Positions 28,839-36,970 of a DNA stretch of 64,000 nt are shown here, piece after piece. Under the pieces are notes generated by a model. The model saw only the letters and a program-made list of their open reading frames with translations. It had not been told where the DNA came from and ran no database searches. The stretch is from assembly GCF_900109205.1 (NCBI RefSeq), contig NZ_FNZB01000002.1, forward strand, positions 496,001 through 560,000, given 5' to 3'. The stretch comes from Sphingomonas sp. OV641 (lineage in GTDB: Bacteria; Pseudomonadota; Alphaproteobacteria; Sphingomonadales; Sphingomonadaceae). The first letter of the stretch is position 1; every line of letters begins with the position of its first letter. A program made the position numbers and the translations under genes.

Positions 28839-31523
28839 TCACGAAGGCTGCGCTGGCGGTTCGGGCGCCGGATCGCTCCGGAGCGGGGTTGCGCCTGCCT
28901 CGTCATCCTTGCCCAAGACGTGGCGGACCTTACGCGCCAGTGCCTCGCGCGTGTAGGGCTTGGACAACAGCTCGACGCCCGGATCGAGGCGGCCGTGATG
29001 CACGATGGCGTTTTCGGTATAGCCGGAGGTGAAGAGCACGGCGAGCTGCGGCAGGCGCTCCTTCGCCCTGCGCGCCAGTTCGGGACTGCGCAGCGGGCCG
29101 GGCATCACCACATCGGTAAACAGCAGGTCGATCGGAATGCCGCTTTCGATCACGCTGAGCGCGCTCGCCGCGTCGCGCGACTTCAGCACGCGATAGCCAA
29201 GTTCCGTCAGCAAGGCGACGGCGGTGTCGCGCACCCCGTCATCATCCTCCACCACCAGCACGGTTTCCGAGCCGCCGCGTACCGGCGCAGCGCTGGTATC
29301 GGTGATCAGATCCTCGTCCTGAACGGCGCGCGGCAGGTACAGGCGGATCGTGGTGCCTTCGTTCACCTCGCTGTAGATCCGCACATGGCCGCCGCTCTGC
29401 TTGACCAGGCCATGGACCATGGACAGGCCGAGCCCGGTGCCCTTGCCCTCCGGCTTGGTGCTGAAGAACGGTTCGAACACCTGATCGAGGATGTCGCGCG
29501 GGATGCCCGATCCCGTGTCCGTCACGGCGATCATCACATATTGCCCCGGCTGCACATCATCATGCTGGCGGCAATAATCGTCGTCGAGATAGGCGTTGCG
29601 GGCCTCGATCGTCAGCCGGCCGCCGCCCGCCATCGCATCGCGCGCGTTGATCGCGAGATTGAGGATGGCGTTCTCGATCTGGCCGGGATCGATCAGCGTG
29701 TTCCACAGTCCGCCGGCGATGATCGTCTCGATCTCCACATCCTCGCCCAGCGAGCGGCGCAGCAGATCGTCCATGCTGCCGACGAGCCGGCCGAGGTTCA
29801 GCACCTTGGGCTCGAGCGGCTGGCGCCGGCCGAAGGCGAGGAGCTGCGAGGCGAGCTTCGCACCGCGCATCACGCCCGCCATGGCATTTTCCACGCGCTT
29901 TTCCGCGCGCGGCTGGCCCGCCACATCGCGCGTCAGCAGCTGGAGATTGCCGCTGATCACCTGAAGCAGATTGTTGAAATCATGGGCGACTCCGCCGGTG
30001 AGCTTGCCCAGCGCCTCCAGCTTCTGCGATTGCCGCAGCGCCTGTTCAACCGTTTCGCGCTCGCGCGCCTCGCGGTGAAGCTGCTCCAGCGCCATGCGCA
30101 GCTCCTCCGTCCGCTCGGCGACGCGCTGTTCCAGCGTATCGTTGAGTTGGCGCAGCTGATCCTCGGCGCTTTTCTGGTCGGTGACGTCATAGCCGTCGAC
30201 GAAGATGCCGGTCACGGCGCCGTTCGAGTCAAAGGTCGGCTGATAGACGAGGTGGACGAACCGCTCCTCCGACGCATCGCCGGCCGTACGCTGAAGCGCG
30301 ACCGGCAAGTTCCGCCCGACAAACGGCTCCCCGCTGGCGAACACGCCGTCGAGCAGTTCGAAGAAGCCCTGCCCTGCAATCTCCGGAAGCGCCTCGCGGA
30401 CGGGCAGCCCGATCAGGTCGCGGTGCCCGACGAGCCGCAGATAGGCATCATTGACCAGTTCGAAGCGATGCTCCGGCCCCGCCAGGATGCACATGAAGCT
30501 GGGCGCCTGACGGAACAGTTCGTGCACCCGGTCCCGCTCGCGGGTGCGGCGCTCCATCACCTCGAGGCTGGCGAGGCGGGAGGCGATCTGGCCGGCGAGC
30601 AGCTCCAGAAAGCTCAGATAATCGTCGTCGGCCGGACGATAGGGATTAAGCCCGACCACGATGGCGCCGCGCGGGCGGTGATTACGCCGGCCGGCGAGCG
30701 GCACGATGGCGACGTGGCGGGGCGGCCTGGTCCAGGCGCCGTGCGGCAGATCGCCGGCGGGCGCCTCCTCCACGATCGCACCCTTGCCCGCAGATGCGCG
30801 CGCGAGGTTCCAGTGATCGGCGGCGGCCAGCGGATGATTCGGGGCGATGCCGGCGGACGCCACCAGCGCGGGCGCGGCATCGTCCTGGAACAGATAAACG
30901 AGGCTGAAGGGCAGATCGCGGTCGTTGTACGACAAAGCGGCGCCGATGGCGGCGAACACTTCCGCCTGTTCCTGCGCGGCGGCCAGCCCGGAGGCGAGCT
31001 CCCGCAGGGCGGCGAGGCGCCGTTCGCTGATGACGCGGTTGGTTTCCTCCGACACGGCGCAGAATACGCCCTCGACCCGGCCGGTATCGCCGATCAGCGG
31101 GCTGTAGGAGAAGGTGTGGTAGGATTCCTCGGTATAGCCGTTGCGCTCCAGCAGCAGGAGCAGGGCGCGATCCCAGGTTGACTCGCCCGTCTGGTAAACG
31201 GTGGCGAGCCGGTCCTTGATGTCGTCCCAGATCTCGGCCCAGAGCGTTTGCGTCGGAACGGCGAGCGAGCGGGGATGCTTGGTGCCGAGCGTCGGGCGAT
31301 AGGCATCGTTGTAGAAGAAATTGATGTCCGGGCCCCAGCCGAGCCACATTTCGAAGCGCGACGTGAGCAGGAGGCGAAGCGCGACCTTGAGCGCGGTGGG
31401 CCAGCGATCCGGCGTTCCCAGCGAGGTGGCGGCCCAATCGTGCGAGCGCATGAGCTGCGCCATTTCGCTGTCGCCGACGAAGACGTCCGAAAAGGCTTCA
31501 TTCGCGGAAACTTCGATCGACAA
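28839..31523 (-). CDS. Hybrid sensor histidine kinase (PAS-GAF-PAS-HK-REC)
   Basis: Soluble kinase of 894 residues. An N-terminal PAS-like sensor (about 30-165, WLGWGPDINFFYNDAYRP) is followed by GAF (about 180-320), PAS (about 335-450), a coiled linker (NDTLEQRVAERTEELRMALEQL), HisKA with H514 in GGVAHDFNNLLQ, HATPase_c (NLAINARDAM, TDTGSGIP, GKGTGLGLS) and a C-terminal receiver (about 755-875, D804 in LLFTDVVMPG). The HDFNN box and fused receiver mark the HisKA family common in stress and light signalling of alphaproteobacteria. No response regulator lies next to it. The stimulus is unknown. Confidence 0.93.
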   Translation of the reverse strand: MSIEVSANEAFSDVFVGDSEMAQLMRSHDWAATSLGTPDRWPTALKVALRLLLTSRFEMWLGWGPDINFFYNDAYRPTLGTKHPRSLAVPTQTLWAEIWDDIKDRLATVYQTGESTWDRALLLLLERNGYTEESYHTFSYSPLIGDTGRVEGVFCAVSEETNRVISERRLAALRELASGLAAAQEQAEVFAAIGAALSYNDRDLPFSLVYLFQDDAAPALVASAGIAPNHPLAAADHWNLARASAGKGAIVEEAPAGDLPHGAWTRPPRHVAIVPLAGRRNHRPRGAIVVGLNPYRPADDDYLSFLELLAGQIASRLASLEVMERRTRERDRVHELFRQAPSFMCILAGPEHRFELVNDAYLRLVGHRDLIGLPVREALPEIAGQGFFELLDGVFASGEPFVGRNLPVALQRTAGDASEERFVHLVYQPTFDSNGAVTGIFVDGYDVTDQKSAEDQLRQLNDTLEQRVAERTEELRMALEQLHREARERETVEQALRQSQKLEALGKLTGGVAHDFNNLLQVISGNLQLLTRDVAGQPRAEKRVENAMAGVMRGAKLASQLLAFGRRQPLEPKVLNLGRLVGSMDDLLRRSLGEDVEIETIIAGGLWNTLIDPGQIENAILNLAINARDAMAGGGRLTIEARNAYLDDDYCRQHDDVQPGQYVMIAVTDTGSGIPRDILDQVFEPFFSTKPEGKGTGLGLSMVHGLVKQSGGHVRIYSEVNEGTTIRLYLPRAVQDEDLITDTSAAPVRGGSETVLVVEDDDGVRDTAVALLTELGYRVLKSRDAASALSVIESGIPIDLLFTDVVMPGPLRSPELARRAKERLPQLAVLFTSGYTENAIVHHGRLDPGVELLSKPYTREALARKVRHVLGKDDEAGATPLRSDPAPEPPAQPS

Positions 31524-31645
31524 TATGCTGGCTCCGACTGCGCAACCCGGCGCCTAGCGCCCGACTGTCATGAATGCCAGCGACACCCGATGGATCCGGA
31601 CGCCGGCCCGATCGCGGCCGAGCGCGCTGCCGCGATCCCTGCCCG

Positions 31646-32113
31646 TCAGCCGCGACGCAGCCGCTGCAGGCGCGTGACCGCCTCGTCCAGGGCGGACAGG
31701 AAGCGGGAACGATCCTCCTTGCCGAACGGGGGCGGGCCGCCGACCCGGTCGCCGCCCGCGCGCAGATCGCTCATGATCGCGCGCACGGCCACCGCATTGC
31801 CGATCGAGCTGGTGGTGAAGGGGCGGCCGTTGGGGCCGATCACCGCGCCGGCATCGGCCTTCAGGCAGCGATCGGCGAGCAGGATGTCGGCGGTGACGAC
31901 GACGCTTGCCGCATCCACATGCGCCGCGATCCAGTCGTCAGCCGCGTCGAACCCGCCGTCCACGACGATGCGGCTGATCAGCGGGTGCTGCGGCACGCGC
32001 AGATAGGCGTTGCTGACGATCGTGACCGGCACCTCCAGCCGATAGGTGACGCGGTAGATCTCCTCCTTCACAGGGCAGGCATCCGCGTCGACGACGATTC
32101 TGATCGGGTTCAT
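31646..32113 (-). CDS. YaiI/YqxD family protein (DUF188)
   Basis: Conserved 155-residue protein of unknown function, related to PIN-like nuclease folds. The N-terminal IRIVVDADACPVKEEIYRV is the family hallmark, followed by VVVTADILLADRCLKADAGAVIGPNG. The ATG at 32113 has GGAAGGGCG ahead. The open frame continues upstream to 32347 without family resemblance and overlaps the DUF1206 gene, so the longer start is rejected. It lies 46 bp behind the DUF1206 gene. Confidence 0.92.
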   Translation of the reverse strand: MNPIRIVVDADACPVKEEIYRVTYRLEVPVTIVSNAYLRVPQHPLISRIVVDGGFDAADDWIAAHVDAASVVVTADILLADRCLKADAGAVIGPNGRPFTTSSIGNAVAVRAIMSDLRAGGDRVGGPPPFGKEDRSRFLSALDEAVTRLQRLRRG

Positions 32114-32159
32114 CGCCCTTCCATGGCACAGCGCGCCGCCATGGCACATCGAGGCCGTG

Positions 32160-32948
32160 TCAGGCGCGGCCCATCGCGCGGCGCACCATGCCGTCGACCG
32201 GCGCATCGTGAAGGCGGCGATAGCGGGCCTCGACAAGGCCGAAGATGCCGAAGCCGAGCAGCCCGACCGCCACCACGACGTCCCACGGACTGGACAGCCA
32301 GGCGAGCGCCTTGTCCATGCCGCCCGCTGCTTCGCCCTGTTCCTCAAACCCGGCGCGCAGCAGGAAATAACCGGTGATCATGAATACGAGCCCGCGCGCG
32401 GCATAGCCGATCCGCCCGCTCCACTGCGCCCAGGGCTGACGCGCCACGGCGGGGTCCAGATACTCGAGGAACTTCGCCTTCACCGCCTTTACCAGTTGTA
32501 GGATGCCGACGCTGACCAGCACCAGCCCGCCGAGCATGACCAGAAAGCTGCCACCCGGAAGCGACAGCGCGGTCTGCGCGCCCTCCTGCGTGGTGTCGCC
32601 GGACGAGGCCGCGCCCTGCATCAGGCGGATCGCCTGCCACGCCAGGAACAGGTGCACCACACCGCTGGCGGCGGCGCCCACGCGTTCCAGCGTGCCGTGC
32701 CGGTCGGTGCCGTGGCGTTCGATATCGAAGGCGGCGTCCGACAAGCGCCAGATGCCATAGCCGATCAGCCCGGCGGCCATCACGCCAAGCAGCAACTGCC
32801 CCCCGCTTTCGCCAAGGTAGCGAAGCGCGCCCGCCGGATCCTCCGCCCGGCCGGTGCGCAGGATCAGGAAAGCGATGACGAGGTACAGCAGGCCGCGCGT
32901 GGCGAAGCCGAGCCGGGTGAGGGTGGTGAGCCGTGCGCTGGCGTTCAT
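32160..32948 (-). CDS. DUF1206 membrane protein
   Basis: Integral membrane protein of 262 residues made of three similar two-helix units. Each unit has an R-x-G-(F/Y)-x-(A/T)-R-G or related start (LGFATRGLLYLVIAF, VGAAASGVVHLFLAW, IGYAARGLVFMITGY). That is the DUF1206 arrangement; function is unknown. The ATG at 32948 is preceded by GAGAGGAC. A longer open frame to 33257 is rejected as it lacks family resemblance. A GGAAC-N17-GGTT pair upstream resembles an EcfG-type stress promoter. Confidence 0.9.
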   Translation of the reverse strand: MNASARLTTLTRLGFATRGLLYLVIAFLILRTGRAEDPAGALRYLGESGGQLLLGVMAAGLIGYGIWRLSDAAFDIERHGTDRHGTLERVGAAASGVVHLFLAWQAIRLMQGAASSGDTTQEGAQTALSLPGGSFLVMLGGLVLVSVGILQLVKAVKAKFLEYLDPAVARQPWAQWSGRIGYAARGLVFMITGYFLLRAGFEEQGEAAGGMDKALAWLSSPWDVVVAVGLLGFGIFGLVEARYRRLHDAPVDGMVRRAMGRA

Positions 32949-32971
32949 GCGAATAGTCCTCTCGACCGGGC

Positions 32972-32998
32972 AAACCGCCGGATCGCGCGGTTCGTTCC
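32972..32998 (-). promoter_or_regulatory. Candidate EcfG-type stress promoter
   Basis: On the minus strand GGAAC (32998-32994) is followed after 17 bases by GGTT (32976-32973), close to the GGAAC-N16/17-CGTT pattern known for alphaproteobacterial EcfG sigma factors, with one mismatch in the -10. It ends 24 bp before the DUF1206 start. Confidence 0.35.
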
Positions 32999-33178
32999 GG
33001 CTGCGGCAGGATCGGCGGGGAGCGTGGGGATTAATGTCGCGACCGCGGTGATTTTTCCGGTGCACGGCCGCGGCGTGCCTGCCATCACCAGAGCTGGCGG
33101 AACAGCGCAAGGGACATGGCGATCCGGCGCGCCGCACGGCCGGCCCGACGACAGGAGGGCGGAACAGGAGAGAGGCGA

Positions 33179-33952
33179 ATGGACCTGCAGCTGAGCGGAA
33201 AGACGATCTTCGTGGCGGGGGGCAGCCGCGGCATCGGCCTTGGCATCGTCGAGGCATGCCTCGCCGAGGGCGCGCGCGTGGCGATCACGGCGCGCGGCGC
33301 GGAGGCGCTGGCCGCCACCCATTCCCGGCTGGCGGATCGCCATGGCGCCGATGCGATCTGGAGCGCGGCGGGCGACATGACCGATCCCGCACAGGTCGAG
33401 GCGATCATCGGCAATGCGGAAACCACCATGGGGCCGCTGTGGGGCGCGGTGGCCAATGTGGGGTTGCATCCCTGCCCGCCGGGCATCGAGGTGGACGATG
33501 CGACATGGCGCGGCGGCATGGCGCAGAACCTCGATTCCGCCTTTTTCCTGGCGCGGGCGGTGCTGCGCCGCATGATTCCGCGCGGCGAAGGCTCCTTGCT
33601 GATGATCGGCTCGATCGCCGGGCTCGCGGCGCTTGGCACGCCGCTGACCTATGGCACGGCCAAGGCGGCGATGGGCCATCTGGCCAAAGAGCTTGCCGTG
33701 ATCGCGGGGCCAAAGGGCGTTCGGGTCAACACCATTGCGCCGGGCAACATCATCTTCCCGGGCGGCGACTGGGAAGAACGGTCAACCGGCGCGCGGGCGG
33801 AAAGCTGGTGGCGGTGGATCCGGCGGGAGGTGCCGCTGCAGCGCTTCGGCAAGCCGGAGGAGATCGGCAGCGTGGCGGCCTTTCTGCTGAGCCCGCTGGC
33901 CAGCTTCGTCACTGGCGCGATCGTGCCGGTGGACGGCGGGCAGGATCGCTGA
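33179..33952 (+). CDS. Short-chain dehydrogenase/reductase (SDR)
   Basis: Classical SDR of 257 residues, an NAD(P)-dependent oxidoreductase. The cofactor loop is GGSRGIGLG (14-22), the central motif is ANVG in place of NNAG (about 92-95), and the catalytic residues are S145, Y158 and K162 in YGTAK. The C-terminal part has FLLSPLASFVTGAIVPVDGG. The ATG at 33179 has CAGGAGAGAGGCGA before it. The P1 peptidase begins 86 bp downstream. Its substrate is unknown. Confidence 0.93.
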   Translation: MDLQLSGKTIFVAGGSRGIGLGIVEACLAEGARVAITARGAEALAATHSRLADRHGADAIWSAAGDMTDPAQVEAIIGNAETTMGPLWGAVANVGLHPCPPGIEVDDATWRGGMAQNLDSAFFLARAVLRRMIPRGEGSLLMIGSIAGLAALGTPLTYGTAKAAMGHLAKELAVIAGPKGVRVNTIAPGNIIFPGGDWEERSTGARAESWWRWIRREVPLQRFGKPEEIGSVAAFLLSPLASFVTGAIVPVDGGQDR

Positions 33953-34037
33953 CCGCGCAAGCGCGTGGCGGGATCGGCGCTGGACAGCAAGTGCCGATGT
34001 GCGCAGACCCGCCGGCACGATTGGTGGGGAGCGAGCA

Positions 34038-35243
34038 ATGGCGAAGCGGGGGCGGATCGCCCGGTTGATCGGATGGGCCATGCTGAGCGGGGGGATGATG
34101 GCGATCAGCACCGGATCACGCGCCGATGGCATCGAAGAGGCGCCGCCGGCGGCCAAGGCAGGGCAGACAGCAACGCGCGCACGCGAGGCCGGGCTTCGCT
34201 TCGGTATCCTGACGCCCGGGCCATTGAACGCGATCACCGACGTTGCCGGCGTTCGCGTCGGCCATGCCACGCTGATCGACGGAACGCGCGTCCATACCGG
34301 CGTGACGGCGATCCTGCCGCACGGCGACAATCTGTTCCAGAACAAGGTGCCGGCGGGGTTCAGCGTCGGCAACGGCTTCGGCAAGTTCGCCGGCAGCACG
34401 CAGGTGGAGGAACTGGGCGAGGTAGAGACGCCGATCCTGCTCACCAACACCTTGTCCGTCCCCGAAGCCGCCGCCGCCGCGATCGAATGGACGCTGGAGC
34501 AGCCCGGCAACGAGCAGGTGCAATCAGTGAATGCGGTGGTCGGCGAAACCAACGATTCCTTCCTGAACGACATTCGCGCCCGAACCGTGACGATTGCCAC
34601 GGCGCGGCAGGCGATTGACGCAGCCCGGCCCGGCGCGGTGGCGGAAGGCGCCGTTGGCGCGGGCACCGGCACCGTCGCCTTCGGCTTCAAGGGCGGCATC
34701 GGCACCAGTTCCCGCGTGCTGCCGACGAGCCTGGGCGGCTATCGCGTCGGCGTGCTGGTGCAAAGCAATTACGGCGGTGTGCTGACGATCGCAGGCCTGC
34801 CCGTGGGCCAGCGGCTGGGCGGCTATCTCCTGGAGGGTGCGGTGGACCGCAAGCAGGGCGACGGATCGGTGATCGTGGTGATCGCCACCGATGCGCCGCT
34901 GTCCGATCGCAATCTGAAGCGGCTGGCGGCCCGCGCCTTCATCGGCATCGGCCGCACGGGATCGCCGATGACCAATGGATCGGGCGATTATGCGATCGCT
35001 TTCTCCACCCATGCCGATGCGCGGCGTACGGCCGCCCGCCGCGCCGCCGCCAGCAGCTACCCCGATATCGGCAACGACCAGATGACGCCGCTCTTCCAGG
35101 CGGTGACGGAGGCGACGGAGGAAGCCGTCGTCAATTCGCTGTTCGCCGGCCGGACGGTAAAGGGGCATCGCGGCACGATCGAGCAGCTGCCGGTGGACAA
35201 GGTGCTGGCGATGTGGCGGGAGGCGCGGCGGGCCGAGCGCTAG
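34038..35243 (+). CDS. P1-family (DmpA/BapA-like) aminopeptidase
   Basis: Exported N-terminal-nucleophile hydrolase of 401 residues. The signal region is MAKRGRIARLIGWAMLSGGMM. Conserved parts include NAITDVAGVRVGHAT and GTVAFGFKGGIGTSS. The GDGSVIVVIATDAPL stretch is where the precursor is expected to cut itself between G276 and S277, exposing serine as the catalytic residue. Known members act on D-amino-acid amides or beta-peptides. The ATG at 34038 has GGGGAGCGAGCA before it. Together with the S9 peptidase and several amidohydrolases it suggests a habit of using odd peptides and amides. Confidence 0.92.
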   Translation: MAKRGRIARLIGWAMLSGGMMAISTGSRADGIEEAPPAAKAGQTATRAREAGLRFGILTPGPLNAITDVAGVRVGHATLIDGTRVHTGVTAILPHGDNLFQNKVPAGFSVGNGFGKFAGSTQVEELGEVETPILLTNTLSVPEAAAAAIEWTLEQPGNEQVQSVNAVVGETNDSFLNDIRARTVTIATARQAIDAARPGAVAEGAVGAGTGTVAFGFKGGIGTSSRVLPTSLGGYRVGVLVQSNYGGVLTIAGLPVGQRLGGYLLEGAVDRKQGDGSVIVVIATDAPLSDRNLKRLAARAFIGIGRTGSPMTNGSGDYAIAFSTHADARRTAARRAAASSYPDIGNDQMTPLFQAVTEATEEAVVNSLFAGRTVKGHRGTIEQLPVDKVLAMWREARRAER

Positions 35244-35467
35244 CGCCCCGGCGCGGCGGCAGCCCGGCTTCGCGATACGCCACCCTAGGTATTCCTGCGC
35301 GCTACCATCCGGCCGCGCGGCGCTTCAGGATCAGGCCAGCATGTCGGTGGCGGCGGGCCAGCGCCCGCTGCGCGGAAGACGCGAACCGGCAAGGTGCGCG
35401 CGCCGCCGGAGGCCGGCTGCACAACGCCAGCAGGAGAGGCGCGGCACTTCATCGCGGAGAGACGGTG

Positions 35468-36187
35468 ATGATCCCCAAGATCCTTCACCAGACGGCGCGG
35501 ACCCGGCAGATCAGCTGGGAGGAACGCCATCTGGTGAGGCGCGCCGCACGGCTGTTGCCCGGATGGGACCTGCGCCTGTGGGACGATGCCAATAACGAGG
35601 CGTTGATCGTCCGCCACTTTCCCGAACATGCTCACGCCTATCGCGCGATCAAGCGCGGCGTGATGAAGGCCGATATCGCGCGGCTGGCGTACATGCATGT
35701 GCATGGCGGCGTGTACATGGACACCGACTACAAGCTGCTGCGGCCCCTTGGCGACGCGCTGATGCAGACGCGCTGCCTTTTCGGGCTGGAGGTCGGGACG
35801 ATGCGCGACGGGCGCCTGACGGCCGACCAGCCGTTTCGCGTCGGCAATGCCTTTTTCGCCGCGGCGCAGGGCTATCCCCTGTTCGGCGACATGATCCGGC
35901 ACATCTTCGCCCAGGTGCTGGACGGGCGAATGACCGAATATGAGCTGATGAAGATCAGCGGCCCGCATGGCCTGTCACGCTTTCTGCGCGATCATGAAGG
36001 CCGCTATCCCGACGTGACGGTGAAGGACCAGTCCGTCTTCTTTCCCGATGCAAAGGCGAAGGGGTTGCTGCACCACATCGACCAAGGGACCATCGGCATT
36101 CATCTTTGCTGGGGATCGTGGCGCGACAAGCGGGTTTCGGTCACGATCAGGAACCGGATGCGGCGGATCGCCGGTGCGCTGATCTGA
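35468..36187 (+). CDS. GT32-like glycosyltransferase with DXD motif
   Basis: Cytoplasmic sugar transferase of 239 residues. The start IPKILHQTARTRQI and the MKADIARLAYMHVHGGVYMDTDYKLL segment are typical of GT32 (OCH1-like) enzymes of capsule and lipopolysaccharide synthesis, with DTD as the metal/nucleotide-sugar motif. The ATG at 35468 has GCGGAGAGACGGTG before it. The 224 bp upstream hold no gene. It converges with the GNAT gene, and no polysaccharide cluster surrounds it, so it may decorate a surface glycan made elsewhere. Confidence 0.88.
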   Translation: MIPKILHQTARTRQISWEERHLVRRAARLLPGWDLRLWDDANNEALIVRHFPEHAHAYRAIKRGVMKADIARLAYMHVHGGVYMDTDYKLLRPLGDALMQTRCLFGLEVGTMRDGRLTADQPFRVGNAFFAAAQGYPLFGDMIRHIFAQVLDGRMTEYELMKISGPHGLSRFLRDHEGRYPDVTVKDQSVFFPDAKAKGLLHHIDQGTIGIHLCWGSWRDKRVSVTIRNRMRRIAGALI

Positions 36188-36226
36188 ACCTCCCCGCTCC
36201 GCTCCAGGCTCCGCCCGGCGACGCGG

Positions 36227-36709
36227 CTAAAGGTCGCGGAACATCACCAGCGCGTCGACGAAGCCATGGCGCGGGTGATCGAAGGCGCCAGGCAGGCGAC
36301 CGACGACCGCAAAGCCCAGGCGCTGCCACAGCCGGACGGCGCCCTCGTTGGTGCTGACCACGAAGTTGAACTGCATGGCGCGGAAGCCGCGCGCGCGGGC
36401 GATGATCATGGATTGTTCGCACATGAACCGGCCGGCGCCCCGGCCCCCGGCATCGCCCCTGGTCATATAGCCGCAATTGCAGACATGCCGCCCGCCGCCC
36501 GCCTGGTTGGCGCGGATGTAGAAGGTGCCGATGACGTCGCCATTGTCCTCCAGCACGAACGTCTCCTTGTCCGCGCCCAGCCAATAGGAAAGCGCGTCCG
36601 CCTCGCTGAGGTCGCGATCGAGCGTATAGGTCGCGCCCTCGGCAATGGTGGGCATGATGATCGCGGCGATCGCGGGGCCGTCCTCCTGCCGGACATCACG
36701 GATCAACAT
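36227..36709 (-). CDS. GNAT N-acetyltransferase
   Basis: Acetyl-CoA-dependent transferase of 160 residues. It begins MLIRDVRQEDGPAIAAI; the acetyl-CoA loop is seen in RGDAGGRGAGRFMCEQSMIIAR, followed by NFVVSTNEGAVRLWQRLGFAVVGRLPGAF, the usual strand 5-6 region. The frame stays open far upstream to 38251, antisense to the TonB receptor; that part is a high-GC shadow and is excluded. The substrate is unknown. It is divergent from the receptor at 36971 with a dyad in between. Confidence 0.9.
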   Translation of the reverse strand: MLIRDVRQEDGPAIAAIIMPTIAEGATYTLDRDLSEADALSYWLGADKETFVLEDNGDVIGTFYIRANQAGGGRHVCNCGYMTRGDAGGRGAGRFMCEQSMIIARARGFRAMQFNFVVSTNEGAVRLWQRLGFAVVGRLPGAFDHPRHGFVDALVMFRDL

Positions 36710-36839
36710 GGCTGCATTCCCTTCGCTCGCCGCGCGACTGCGAGGCTTTCCGGCGATCCTGCCGTGCTTGGGCCCAAGGAGCGACAGTTTTCCGGTCGGC
36801 CATTGCAGAAGCGAACATTCTTTCGCCGAAACGACATGC

Positions 36840-36859
36840 CAAACGCAATAATTCGTTTG
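36840..36859. promoter_or_regulatory. Dyad CAAACG-N8-CGTTTG between divergent genes
   Basis: A perfect 6+6 inverted repeat lies 130 bp from the GNAT start and 111 bp from the receptor start, in an AT-richer patch. It could be an operator for the receptor-amidohydrolase operon. Confidence 0.35.
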
Positions 36860-36970
36860 AATGGATGTAAAAACGCAGCACTTTCGGTCGCGTTCGGCAT
36901 AGGCTGCGTAGCATCGTTGCAGAAAACCAAGGCGCGAAGCCGGTGCGACGGGGCTGGAAAGGGGGTTTAC

